Assembly: GCA_944392605.1 (NCBI GenBank)
Contig: CALXXE010000001.1
Location: 62,001 to 126,000, forward strand
Source: an uncultured Clostridia bacterium
GTDB taxonomy: Bacteria > Bacillota > Clostridia > TANB77 > CAG-508
DNA: 64,000 nt
Direction of reading: 5' to 3'
A model generated the notes under the pieces. That model was given only the letters and a program-made list of their open reading frames with translations, ran no database searches and was not told the origin of the DNA. Each line of letters opens with the position of its first letter. Position 1 is the stretch's first letter. A program made the position numbers and the translations under genes. Positions 36,790-46,042 of this stretch are shown here, one piece after another.

Positions 36790-38455
36790 AATAAATCTTT
36801 TGGAACAATTTATTTACATTTTTCTGTATATAATTTCTAACAACCATTGTTAGAAGTAAATATATTATTGCTATCATTGTTATCAATATATAACTATTTA
36901 TGAAATTTCCTAATATAACTGATAAAATTATTATTACAGTTATATTTAACAAACTAAATAATACTGGGAAAATTAAATTCATATTTTGTTTAACAACTGC
37001 ATATTCAGAACTCCACTCTAACTTTGGTTTCTTTAAGTCTACAATAATTGAAATATAACTTTGAAGTACACCCATTATTATTCCTGCTATTGTTATTAAT
37101 AATAAATATATAATTGGTAGCCTAAATAAATACTCCACTATAATAATTGTAATAACACTCATTATAGTTGTCATTATTATATTTGGCATAACTTTATAAT
37201 CTATTTGTTTCATTAATGGTACTGGTATATATTTCATAAACACTGCGTTTTGTCCATCTCTAGATATTGCAGTTGCTGAAATATATATAAACATTAGGAA
37301 AAATTGTATAGCACATAATATACCAATTCCCAAATACACTGATGTTTTATTAGTTATCATAGATGTGACATCAACTGTTGTACCATTTTGTTCTCCTCTC
37401 ATTCCTGCAAATGTAACTACTATCATTAATATAGGAAATAGAATTGCAGGTAAAACACATTGCATAAAAAATACTGGATTTCTAAGTAATGTTTTAAACT
37501 CTTTTCCAACATAAGTTTTTGTAAGTAAACTCTTCTTAAATGCTTTTGTTTCATCTAGTTTCTTTTTAGTTTTCTTTCCACTTGATAAATTACCTACAGC
37601 TCCTTTTAGATAAAGTTTTTGACCAATTAGCATATAGATAAAATATATTGCTGCTGTTGTAGCAACTAATAAAAATAAATTTAATATTTGGTTTCCTAAA
37701 CTTACATTAGTTAAACTATCAATAGCCATCCCTAATGTTGGGAAAGCACCTCTTAACATTTCGACTAAACCATTTGCTTGTGTTACCATTCCAACTAATT
37801 CTTCTGGAGTTGTACTTGAGTCACCTACTGTAAATGATAATATGCATACAGCTACTAATACCAAAATCGTTGCAATTAATTGGAATCTATTTCTGTTTTT
37901 AGTAAATTTCGCAAAACTCATAACAATTAGTACAAGTAAACTTGATATTAATACCGGTATAATAGGAAATGTTATTAATACTATTACCATTGATACATAA
38001 TATAAAACATTTGCAGATGTTAATACTCCATATATCACCAAAGGTATTAATCCTATTATCGCTACTATAAAATACTCTGTAATTAATAATACATTTGTTT
38101 TTGCCGCAATAATCTGACTTGGTTTTATTGGTAAAGGCAAGATATACTCATTATCTTTAGAATAATAAAGTATATTTATTGCTGAAAATATACTTTGTAT
38201 AAGAACAAACCCTGCTATTACAAGTAAAATTAGTCCTAAAAACATTTGCTCTTGATTTATTGCCATTAATTCTTTTATTAAGCCATTACTAAATACACCC
38301 ATTATCCCTGCTAAATATAAAAATACAAAAATATATAAAATTATCATCGATTTAGATTTTTTATTTTTTCTCTCATTAGCACTTTTAGCAGTTTCCATAT
38401 TCTGAAAAGAATTCTTAAAAATTACTTTTGTCAAAGATATTACTTTATTCTTCAT
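36788..38455 (-). CDS. ABC transporter permease, large ABC-2-like
   Basis: A 555-residue membrane protein with about 12 hydrophobic segments, which overlaps the ATPase gene by 11 bases and must be its partner. The N-terminal third includes YYSKDNEYILPLPIKPSQIIAAKTN, a motif seen in a family of putative Firmicutes exporters. No substrate can be assigned. It has no binding-protein partner nearby, so export or membrane-stress functions are more likely than uptake. Confidence 0.85.
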   Translation of the reverse strand: MKNKVISLTKVIFKNSFQNMETAKSANERKNKKSKSMIILYIFVFLYLAGIMGVFSNGLIKELMAINQEQMFLGLILLVIAGFVLIQSIFSAINILYYSKDNEYILPLPIKPSQIIAAKTNVLLITEYFIVAIIGLIPLVIYGVLTSANVLYYVSMVIVLITFPIIPVLISSLLVLIVMSFAKFTKNRNRFQLIATILVLVAVCILSFTVGDSSTTPEELVGMVTQANGLVEMLRGAFPTLGMAIDSLTNVSLGNQILNLFLLVATTAAIYFIYMLIGQKLYLKGAVGNLSSGKKTKKKLDETKAFKKSLLTKTYVGKEFKTLLRNPVFFMQCVLPAILFPILMIVVTFAGMRGEQNGTTVDVTSMITNKTSVYLGIGILCAIQFFLMFIYISATAISRDGQNAVFMKYIPVPLMKQIDYKVMPNIIMTTIMSVITIIIVEYLFRLPIIYLLLITIAGIIMGVLQSYISIIVDLKKPKLEWSSEYAVVKQNMNLIFPVLFSLLNITVIIILSVILGNFINSYILITMIAIIYLLLTMVVRNYIQKNVNKLFQKIY

Positions 38456-39173
38456 TTTCTGTTATCTCCAAGAATAAATCTTCTAAAGATTTATTTTCCT
38501 TAAATTTATTTTTCATTTCCTCGTATGTTCCTACAAATACTAATTTCCCTCTATTTATAATTCCAACTCTATCACATAATTTTTCCGCAACTTCTAATAC
38601 ATGAGTTGAGAAAAATACTGTGTTTCCATTTCCACTATGTTCTCTCATCATTTCTTTTAAATCATGTGATGACTTAGGGTCTAATCCTGTCATTGGTTCA
38701 TCTAGTATCCAATTCCTTGGATTATTTAATAATGCTCCACAAATAACTACTTTTTGTCTCATTCCATGAGAATAGCTTTGTATCTCACTATTTAAATTAT
38801 CATATATTTCAAATTTTTTTGTTAATTCTTCTATTCTTTCTTTTCTTTTCTCATTTGGTATTTCATATATATCTGCTAAAAAGTTTAAATATTCAATTCC
38901 CTTTAGTTTTAAAAACATATCAGGACTATCTGGAACAAATCCAAATTCTTTTTTTGCCTCTAAAGGCTCTTTAATTATACTTTTTCCATCAATAAAAATA
39001 TCACCTTCATCAGGATTTAATATACCTGTTATCATTTTTATTGTTGTTGTTTTTCCTGCACCATTTGGACCTAAAAATCCAAATATTTCTCCATCTTTTA
39101 TTTCTAAGCTTAAATTATCAATTGATTTTTTTCCTTTAACATATGATTTTGATACATTTTCTATTTTTATCAT
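38445..39173 (-). CDS. ABC transporter ATP-binding protein
   Basis: A 242-residue ATPase: Walker A GPNGAGKTTT (about 35-44), Q-loop in FGFVPDSPD, signature SYSHGMRQKV (Ser-His in place of the usual Ser-Gly, about 136-145), Walker B NWILDEPMTGLDP (about 154-166) and the switch His in STHVLEVAE. It energises the permease encoded by the next gene, whose start lies inside its end. The subfamily resembles YhaQ/CcmA-type exporters. Confidence 0.93.
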   Translation of the reverse strand: MIKIENVSKSYVKGKKSIDNLSLEIKDGEIFGFLGPNGAGKTTTIKMITGILNPDEGDIFIDGKSIIKEPLEAKKEFGFVPDSPDMFLKLKGIEYLNFLADIYEIPNEKRKERIEELTKKFEIYDNLNSEIQSYSHGMRQKVVICGALLNNPRNWILDEPMTGLDPKSSHDLKEMMREHSGNGNTVFFSTHVLEVAEKLCDRVGIINRGKLVFVGTYEEMKNKFKENKSLEDLFLEITENEE

Positions 39174-39188
39174 ATAACAAATCTCTCC

Positions 39189-40907
39189 TTATTTCTTAAA
39201 TAGTTTTCCAAATAATCCCATTTCTTGTTTTCCGTCTTTTCTATTTTTACCTTTTCTACTATTTTTTATTATTTGGTCTATTTTTTCTTCTGTTATTTCA
39301 TCTTCATCATCAATCATTTCTTCTTCGTCATCTTCATAATCTTCGTCTTCATCATCATAATAATCATCATAGTCATCGTCATCATCTTCATCATCATAGG
39401 AATATCTATATGGTTCTACCTCTTCATCATTCTTTTGTTTTTTATAATTATTTTCTAATTCTTCTTCCTCTTCATCAAAGACGACATCTTGATATCCATC
39501 ATTATCGTCTTCTTCATCATAATCATCACTATCATTACTATTTTGTTTATTTTTATCATATTCATAATCAATTTCACTACTATATTGATTTATTAATTCT
39601 TCTAGCCTTGATGTTTTTGCTTTTGTTCTTGGTTTTTCTTTTGATTTTTCTTTTTCTGTCTCTTTTGATGGTTTTGATTTCTTTGTTTCTTTTTTATCCT
39701 CTACTATATCATCTACTTCTTCAATACGATATTCAGATAAATCTTTATCAAATTTTTCACTAACTTCTTCTTGGAATGTATTATATACATTCTTTATTCC
39801 TTCAATTCTCCAATAATTTGAATTAATAATAGTTCCCATATTTATCTTTATGTTTGTTGCTTCTTCTTCAAAATCTTTTTCCTTTTCTTCGATTTCTCTC
39901 AAATATGTTTTATTATAAAGTTCTTTGTAAGCTTTTCTTGTAGCTTTTCCCATAGTTTCTTTTTTCACTAATTCATATAAATTATCAATTTGCTTAATAT
40001 CTAATGCAAAATTATTACAAGCATCTTCCATTAATCTACTATGTGCCTTCTTTCCATTCATAGCAGACATTCTTTCATTATCTAAAAATACTACAATGTA
40101 ATCTTTTTTTGATTGTAAAAATGCTAATTTTACACTTACATCTCTTAACAACTTCTCTGATTTTGCCAGTTTTACTGTTCCACTACCATTAACCTCTGCA
40201 AGTAATCTCTTCATTCTATCATATATGCTAATGTATAATTCAGCTTCTTCTTTAGCAATTTTACTTCTTTCATCTACTGCTATTCTAATTACATCCTCAT
40301 CAAATGGAACTCTTTCATTCTTTCCATTTTTTAGCATTGCTTCTACTATTTCTTCATTGTGAGCTTTGTAATCCTCAATAAAATTTTTCGCATTTTTAAC
40401 ATGTCCATAATCAAATTTTTCAAATGCAATATTTACCTGTTTTAATAGACTTAGATAACTTGCTTCTGAAGTTCTATGCATACGTGCATATTTATTTCTT
40501 TCTCTTTGTCTTTCTATGAATATAATTAATGATTTAACGTATTTTTCCCTTAATTCTTTTAGATTATCATTATTTTTATCGATTGTTTCTTCTATTTTTT
40601 GTAACTTTTGATCTATTGAGCTAGTATTCTCACTTAAATCATTAAAAAGTTCGTTTCTTTCTTCTTCTACTCTTACATTTATTTCATGAATCTTCTTTTC
40701 CTTGCTTTGTAAGCCTTCTATTTCAGAAGCTGATTCATCAAACTTTTCTATTACACTTTCTTCTTCCCCTATGATTCTTTGGTATTCTTTTATTTCATCT
40801 ATCATTCGATTGTAATTTTCATAATTATTTTTTAAGTTGTTTTCTTTGTTAAAGCCTAATATCTTTCCAAAGTAGTTTTCTAAAACAATCGCACTTCTCT
40901 CATACAT
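39189..40907 (-). CDS. Coiled-coil protein with highly acidic C-terminus
   Basis: A 572-residue protein without a family that I recognise. The N-terminal half (about 30-330) is predicted coiled coil with repeated Glu/Lys/Arg heptads. From about 400 a Lys/Glu/Ser linker leads to long Asp/Glu/Tyr runs (EDDEEE and similar, about 445-545). The last 30 residues are basic and end with MGLFGKLFKK, a possible membrane-touching amphipathic tail. The gene sits 16 bases before the ABC ATPase gene in transcription order. It looks structural or scaffold-like; function unknown. Confidence 0.7.
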   Translation of the reverse strand: MYERSAIVLENYFGKILGFNKENNLKNNYENYNRMIDEIKEYQRIIGEEESVIEKFDESASEIEGLQSKEKKIHEINVRVEEERNELFNDLSENTSSIDQKLQKIEETIDKNNDNLKELREKYVKSLIIFIERQRERNKYARMHRTSEASYLSLLKQVNIAFEKFDYGHVKNAKNFIEDYKAHNEEIVEAMLKNGKNERVPFDEDVIRIAVDERSKIAKEEAELYISIYDRMKRLLAEVNGSGTVKLAKSEKLLRDVSVKLAFLQSKKDYIVVFLDNERMSAMNGKKAHSRLMEDACNNFALDIKQIDNLYELVKKETMGKATRKAYKELYNKTYLREIEEKEKDFEEEATNIKINMGTIINSNYWRIEGIKNVYNTFQEEVSEKFDKDLSEYRIEEVDDIVEDKKETKKSKPSKETEKEKSKEKPRTKAKTSRLEELINQYSSEIDYEYDKNKQNSNDSDDYDEEDDNDGYQDVVFDEEEEELENNYKKQKNDEEVEPYRYSYDDEDDDDDYDDYYDDEDEDYEDDEEEMIDDEDEITEEKIDQIIKNSRKGKNRKDGKQEMGLFGKLFKK

Positions 40908-40959
40908 TTTGAAGACCTCCGAATTTTCATTTCTTCATTATTATACATAAAAAGAAAAC

Positions 40960-40985
40960 AAAAGTCTAGAGTTTACTAGACTTTT
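40960..40985 (-). terminator. Terminator after fmt
   Basis: A 10-bp stem (AAAAGTCTAG / CTAGACTTTT), followed by TTTT on the minus strand, ends the yicC-to-fmt gene string. Confidence 0.7.
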
Positions 40986-41042
40986 ATTAAAATTAATTAT
41001 ATATCATTTTTATGACTTGTTTTCTCTCATTTTGGGAATTAT

Positions 41043-41987
41043 TTATTCGAAAATGTCTAATTTATTTATCTTGTTTCCTCTTAAGAAGTCTCCTATTAGC
41101 ATTCTTTTTGCATTTTCTCCTTGTATTTCTAATACCTTAATTCTTCCTTCTTTTGCTTTTATAAATAATCCCTCTTTTGGATTTGATTCTACAACAGTTC
41201 CGTTTCTCAAAGAATCATCATTTTCATTGCTATCTTTAACATCAACTTTCCAGAATTTTATTTTCTTTCCATTTAAAAATGTATAAGCACCCATAATAGG
41301 ATTTAAGCCTCTAACTAAATTTTTAATTTCTCTTGCTGTCTTATTCTCCCAATCTATTTTAGCCATTTTCTTATCAAGCATTGGAGCCAAAGTAAAATCT
41401 TCACCTTGTTTTATTCTTGGGGCCGTTCCATCTCCTATTTCTTTTAAAGTTCTAACTAAAAGTTCTCCTCCAACCTTAGATAATCTATCCCATAACTCTC
41501 CAGTTGTCTCATTTTCGCCTATTTCAACTTTTTCCTTTAGAATCATATCTCCTGTATCCATTCCTTCATCCATATACATAGTAGTAATTCCTGTTTCTTT
41601 ATCACCATTTAATACTGCCCATTGTATTGGAGCAGCACCTCTATATTTAGGAAGTAATGAACCATGTACATTAATACAACCAAGTCTTGGGATCTCTAAT
41701 ATCTCTTTCGGTAAAATCTTTCCATATGCTACAACACATATTACATCAGGATTTAAGTTTTTTATTTCATTAATAAACTCTTCATTCTTTCTTACCTTTT
41801 CAGGTTGCATTACATTTAATCCTTTTTCTAAAGCAAACTCTTTAACAGGAGATGGTCTTAATTTCATACCTCTACCTTGTGGTCTATCAGGATTTGTAAC
41901 TACTTTTAATATTTCGTACCCTGCATTGTAAACCGCTTCTAAACTCTCCTTTGCAAAATCAGGAGTTCCCATAAAAACTATTTTCAT
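41043..41987 (-). CDS. fmt: Methionyl-tRNA formyltransferase
   Basis: Formylates initiator Met-tRNA. The 314-residue protein has the N-terminal MKIVFMGTPDFA, the catalytic block CINVHGSLLPKYRGAAPIQWAVLNGD (Asn and His at about 108-110), the following GITTMYMDEGMDTGDM, and the OB-like C-terminal domain for tRNA binding (FLRGNKI near the end). It follows def by 40 bases, the common def-fmt pairing. Confidence 0.97.
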   Translation of the reverse strand: MKIVFMGTPDFAKESLEAVYNAGYEILKVVTNPDRPQGRGMKLRPSPVKEFALEKGLNVMQPEKVRKNEEFINEIKNLNPDVICVVAYGKILPKEILEIPRLGCINVHGSLLPKYRGAAPIQWAVLNGDKETGITTMYMDEGMDTGDMILKEKVEIGENETTGELWDRLSKVGGELLVRTLKEIGDGTAPRIKQGEDFTLAPMLDKKMAKIDWENKTAREIKNLVRGLNPIMGAYTFLNGKKIKFWKVDVKDSNENDDSLRNGTVVESNPKEGLFIKAKEGRIKVLEIQGENAKRMLIGDFLRGNKINKLDIFE

Positions 41988-42027
41988 AAACTTCTCCTTT
42001 TTACGAATATTAATTATTCATTTTTTG

Positions 42028-42522
42028 TTATTCTTTTGATTCTTCTGGCTCTATATATTCTAATGTTCCAGGTAATATTTTATCTATAAAAAGTTCCCCA
42101 TTTAAATGGTCTACTTCATGAGCTATTGCTTGTGCTAATAATTCTTTTGCATGAACTCTCATTCTTTTTCCATTTCTATCTGTATATTCTGCTACAACTT
42201 CAGCAGGTCTAACTACTTTAGCAAATTGATTTGGAAAACTTAAGCAACCTTCTTCTACTTCTTGTTCACCTTTTGTTTTTATTATAACAGGATTTATAAG
42301 AACAATTGGTCCTTTATCATCATATAAATCTATTACAATTAATCTTTTTAATACACCTACTTGTACTGCTGCTAATCCTACTCCATTAAATTTGTGCATT
42401 GTCTCTATCATGTCATCAATCAAAGTTTGTATTTTTTGAGTTGAGATATCCTCTTCTGGAACTTCTCTTGATGTCTTTTTTAATATTTCGTCACCTTCAT
42501 ATCTTAAATTTCTTATTGCCAT
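42028..42522 (-). CDS. def: Peptide deformylase
   Basis: Removes the formyl group from new proteins using Fe2+ or Zn2+. All three motifs are present in the 164-residue protein: GVGLAAVQVG (about 48-57), EEGCLSFP with the metal Cys (about 91-98) and QAIAHEVDHLNG with both metal His (about 131-142). The ATG at 42522 gives the canonical MAIRNLRYEGDEIL start. It lies between priA and fmt. Confidence 0.97.
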   Translation of the reverse strand: MAIRNLRYEGDEILKKTSREVPEEDISTQKIQTLIDDMIETMHKFNGVGLAAVQVGVLKRLIVIDLYDDKGPIVLINPVIIKTKGEQEVEEGCLSFPNQFAKVVRPAEVVAEYTDRNGKRMRVHAKELLAQAIAHEVDHLNGELFIDKILPGTLEYIEPEESKE

Positions 42523-42574
42523 CCCTTTTCTACTCCTTTCTTTATTTTTAGTATTTATTTCTTTCTTATAATAT

Positions 42575-44823
42575 TTAAGCCATATTATTTGGATTTACAT
42601 CAATAGATATTCTAGTATCTTTTAAATCTTTTTGATATATTTCCTTTAAATAATTATTTAAAACCTCATTTGCTTTTTCATTCATAACACCTTTTACAAT
42701 TATTCTATAACGATATCTGTTTTGTATTTTATCAATAGGTGCAGGCATTGGTTTAAAGATTTTAAATTCTTTATTTTCACCTTCATTATCTAAATGCTGT
42801 CTTAAATAATTATAAGTTTTATTACCTATATCTATTAATTCTTTTTCATTTAATCCGCTAAATCCAATTACTATTATATCGCAAAATGGTGGATATTTCA
42901 ACTGTTTACGTATTAAGATTTCTGTATCGTAAAACATTTTATAATCTTGTTTTTTACTACACAATATACTGAAGTTATCTGGATTATAAGTTTGTATTAT
43001 AACTTTTCCGAGGTTTGTCTTTTTCTCTTCCTGCTCTTCCGGCTACTTGTGTTAGAATCTCAAATGTTCTTTCATTTGCTCTATAATCATCTATATTTAA
43101 AGAACTGTCTGCTGCTATTACTCCAACTAGTGTTACATTTGGGAAATGATGTCCTTTAACTACCATCTGAGTTCCTATTAAAATGTCTATATTTTCATCT
43201 CTAAACTTTTTTAAAATCTCTTCATGTGAATTTTTCTTTGTTACTGTATCTATATCCATTCTAATTGTACTTGCATTTGGAAATTCTCTATGTATTTCTT
43301 CTTCTAGTTTTTGTGTTCCTGTTCCAAAATAGCGTATCTTATTACTACCACATTCTGGACAAACTGTAACTAATGGCTCTTCATATCCACAATAATGGCA
43401 TTTTAATTTTTTCTCATAACTGTGGTATGTAAGGCTTATATTACAATTCTTACATTTAACAGTATAACCACAGTTTCTGCACATTACAAATGTTGAATAT
43501 CCTCTTCTATTTAGAAATAATATTGTCTGTTTTTTTTCTTTTAAATTTTCTTCAATAGAACTATATAACTCTCTACTTAACATTGAACGATTTCCATTTG
43601 CAAGTTCTTGTTTCAAATCTATTATTGTAACTTTTGGCATGCTAGAATCATTTGCTCTTTTGGTTAACTCTAGCAAAGTTATTTTATTTAATTCTTTTGC
43701 TCTATAATAAGTACTTAGGTCTGGTGTTGCACTTCCTAAAAGTAATGGACAATTATTTTGTTGTGCTATATATTTTGCAACTTGCTTTGCATCATACTTT
43801 GGATTTGACTCTGATTTATAAGAACTATCATGTTCCTCATCTATAATAATTATTCCTAAATTTTCTACTGGTGCAAATATTGCCGACCTTGCACCTATTA
43901 CTATTTTTGCTTCTCCTTCTCTTATTCTATTCCATTCATCATATCTTTCACCTAAAGATAATTTACTATGTAATATTGCTATTTTTTCTTTTCCAAATCT
44001 AGATATAAATCTCTCTAACATTTGTGGTGTTAATGATATTTCTGGAACCAATACTATTGCTGTCTTATCACTATTTATAACATCTTGTATTAATTGTAAA
44101 TACACTTCTGTTTTACCGTGAACCTGTTACGCCATATAATAAAAATCTTTTATATATATTTCTATCAATTGCTTCTTTTACTTGTAAAAATGCATTTTCT
44201 TGTTCTTCTGTTAATTTTAGAAAACTCGTTTTCCTTATATTTTTATTTTTTAAAGGATTTCTTTCTATCTTCTTATCAAATAATTCTAAATATTCATTTT
44301 TTACTAATGTTTTTACAATTGCTCTTGAACAATCTGTTAAAATCTCTATTTCTGGTATTGTTACACCTTCATTGTCTTTTACAAAATTAATAACTCTTTT
44401 TTGTTTTTCTGATTTTATTTTACCTAGCTCTATATCAATCTCTATTTCTTCTATATCTTTTTTCAAATAAACTGATTGTATTGTTTTTTCTTGAATCTTT
44501 TTTTCTTTACTCCTTGTCCCAGGTGTTAGCATTAATTTTATACAATCTGATACATTACAAAAATATCTTTTTGCCATCCACCTTGCAAGTTCTATTTGTT
44601 TACTGTTTAAATTATCTTCTAATTTTTTTATATCTTTTACTTCAAATTCTGTTTTCTCTTTTATATTTACTACAAAAGCTTCTTCTAAATTTTCTCCCTT
44701 GCCAAACGGAACTAAGACCTTACTTCCAACGGTTATAAGGCCTTCTAATTCTTGTGGCACACCATAATCAAAAGTTCTATTTAGTTTCTTAGCTGTTCTA
44801 TTTATTATTACTTCTGCTATCAT
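42575..44823 (-). CDS. priA: Primosomal helicase PriA, read through two +1 shifts at CGG codons
   Basis: PriA reloads the replication machinery at stalled forks. Three consecutive frames encode it. The first (44823 onward) holds the DNA-binding domain and ends in LLYGVTGS just before the Walker A glycine. The second has the rest of Walker A (KTEVYLQ), DEEHD, the paired Cys zinc motifs and VAGRAGREK, and the third has VIIQTYNP to the C-terminus. The breaks are at in-frame CGG codons (44116-44118 and 43008-43010). Skipping each C gives GSGKTEVYLQ and KPGKVIIQTYNP, restoring a 748-residue protein of normal size. Confidence 0.93.
43008..43010 (-). other. CGG frameshift site 2 in priA
   Basis: In-frame CCT-CGG-AAA. 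Dropping C gives CCT-GGA-AAA (Pro-Gly-Lys), the family's PGxVIIQT motif. Confidence 0.9.
44116..44118 (-). other. CGG frameshift site 1 in priA (Walker A)
   Basis: In-frame TCA-CGG-TAA. Dropping C gives TCA-GGT-AAA-ACA (Ser-Gly-Lys-Thr), the invariant Walker A sequence. Confidence 0.92.
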
Positions 44824-44892
44824 TTAAACTCCTTTGAAAAAAAGTGAGCTTTTATTTATTTTAAAATCTCACTTTACTAATTTTATAGTAAA

Positions 44893-45469
44893 TTATTGTT
44901 CTAACCACTTTTTATATTTTTCTTCTATAACATCTGCAACTTGGTCTGGTGTTAAATTTGTTGTATCTAATACTAAATCATAATTAGATTCATCTTCTTT
45001 TCTAACACCATACAACTCCCAATATCTTTCATTCTCTAGCTTATATCTTTTCTCTATATCCTTTTTTTGTTCTTCAACTGTATCAAATTTTCTCTCAGTT
45101 GTTCTTCTTGCTTCATCTTCAAATACTCTTTTTGCTGCAACATTAATATCAACCTTTAAATACACTTTAAAAGATTGTGGTACAGCGTACCATCCGAAGT
45201 CTTGCATCTATTATAAAATCATCATGTTCTTTTGCATATTCTGAAGCACTATTTTCTATTTGTCTATCTATTTCAGGATGTTCTTTTACATATTCATTAA
45301 AAGTAGTTACATCCATTCCACTTTCTTTAGCTAATTTTCTAAAATAGTCTCCATTTCTATATACTGAATAATTCAATCTTTCCATTAAGATTTTTGATAC
45401 TGTCCCTTTTCCACTTGCTAATTCTCCTCCTAATGAAATAATATGCTTTTTTTCCATTACTTTCTCCAT
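44893..45469 (-). CDS. Cytidylate kinase-like NMP kinase, read through a +1 shift at a CGG codon
   Basis: A 191-residue P-loop kinase of the compact CMP-kinase-like type. The N-terminal frame has ISLGGELASGKGTVSK (Walker A variant) and RNGDYFRKLA and ends after DFIIDARL. The C-terminal frame continues with WYAVPQSFKVYLKVD and the lid ARRTTERKFDTVEEQKKDIEKR. The break is at an in-frame CGG (45194-45196); skipping C gives DARL-GWYAVPQSF, the family motif. The gene occupies the neighbourhood (remA, rpoZ, priA) where many Firmicutes carry guanylate kinase. Substrate is probably CMP or dCMP, unproven. Confidence 0.88.
45194..45196 (-). other. CGG frameshift site, CMP-kinase-like gene
   Basis: In-frame CTT-CGG-ATG. 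Dropping C gives CTT-GGA-TGG (Leu-Gly-Trp) and restores the family LGW motif. Confidence 0.88.
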
Positions 45470-45480
45470 CTCATTTCTTA

Positions 45481-45723
45481 TTATTTATTTTCTAATATTT
45501 CTTCTTCTCCATTATCTTGTTCATCTTCATCTTCTTCAATTATTGCTACTTTACCTTCAGCTATTTCATTTGCTGCAAGTGTAACTGGTGAAGTTTCCTT
45601 AACCTCTGTTTTGGGTTTATCTCCTGACGCAATTTGTCTTGCTCTTCTTGCTGTTGCAATAACTAACTCATATCTGTTATCTGCCTTTGTTAATAATTCT
45701 GCTACTGTTGGTTTTACCATCAT
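45481..45723 (-). CDS. rpoZ: RNA polymerase omega subunit
   Basis: An 80-residue protein. MVKPTVAELLTKADNRYELVIATARRARQI is the omega signature, including the ATARRARQ helix that touches the beta' C-terminus; ANEIAEGKV follows. The last 25 residues are strongly acidic. It follows remA with only 2 bases between and precedes the CMP-kinase-like gene. No guanylate kinase gene lies between remA and rpoZ, unlike in Bacillus. Confidence 0.95.
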   Translation of the reverse strand: MMVKPTVAELLTKADNRYELVIATARRARQIASGDKPKTEVKETSPVTLAANEIAEGKVAIIEEDEDEQDNGEEEILENK

Positions 45724-45725
45724 TT

Positions 45726-46028
45726 TTAATCAACTCCTTTTAAATTATCTTTCATGCTTTCTGCTAATTGTTTACCAAGTTCTTCTGGTGATATTGTCTT
45801 ATCTATTCTTCCTCCTACTGTTTCCGGTTGAACTGCTGACAATATAATATGACCTGAATCCATGATTAATACAGCTCTTGTTCTTCTTCCATATGTAGCA
45901 TCTATTGCTGTTTTGTTATCTTTTGCTTCTTGTATAAGCCTTTTTATTGGTGCTGATTCTGGGCTTACTATTGCTACAATCCTTTGTGCTGAAACAATAT
46001 TTCCAAATCCTATGTTTACTAATTGCAT
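45726..46028 (-). CDS. remA: RemA/DUF370 regulator
   Basis: RemA is a small ring-forming DNA-binding activator of matrix (exopolysaccharide) genes in Bacillus subtilis. The 100-residue product shows the family core: [55 protein letters not shown] and QPETVGGRI. It is a little longer than the 87-90 residue norm through its C-terminal tail. Its position between yicC and rpoZ is conserved in Firmicutes. The large polysaccharide locus in this window is a plausible target. Confidence 0.95.
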   Translation of the reverse strand: MQLVNIGFGNIVSAQRIVAIVSPESAPIKRLIQEAKDNKTAIDATYGRRTRAVLIMDSGHIILSAVQPETVGGRIDKTISPEELGKQLAESMKDNLKGVD

Positions 46029-46042
46029 AAAATCAATCCTTT

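Noticed and set aside
42575..44823. Plain pseudogene or sequencing-error explanation for split priA and the other broken genes
   Set aside because: Eight of eight breaks are +1 and coincide with in-frame CGG, while unbroken genes have no in-frame CGG that I could find. Random errors would fall elsewhere, chiefly in homopolymer runs. I keep this open only for the heparinase-like gene, where an AAAA run (16736-16739) lies nearby.
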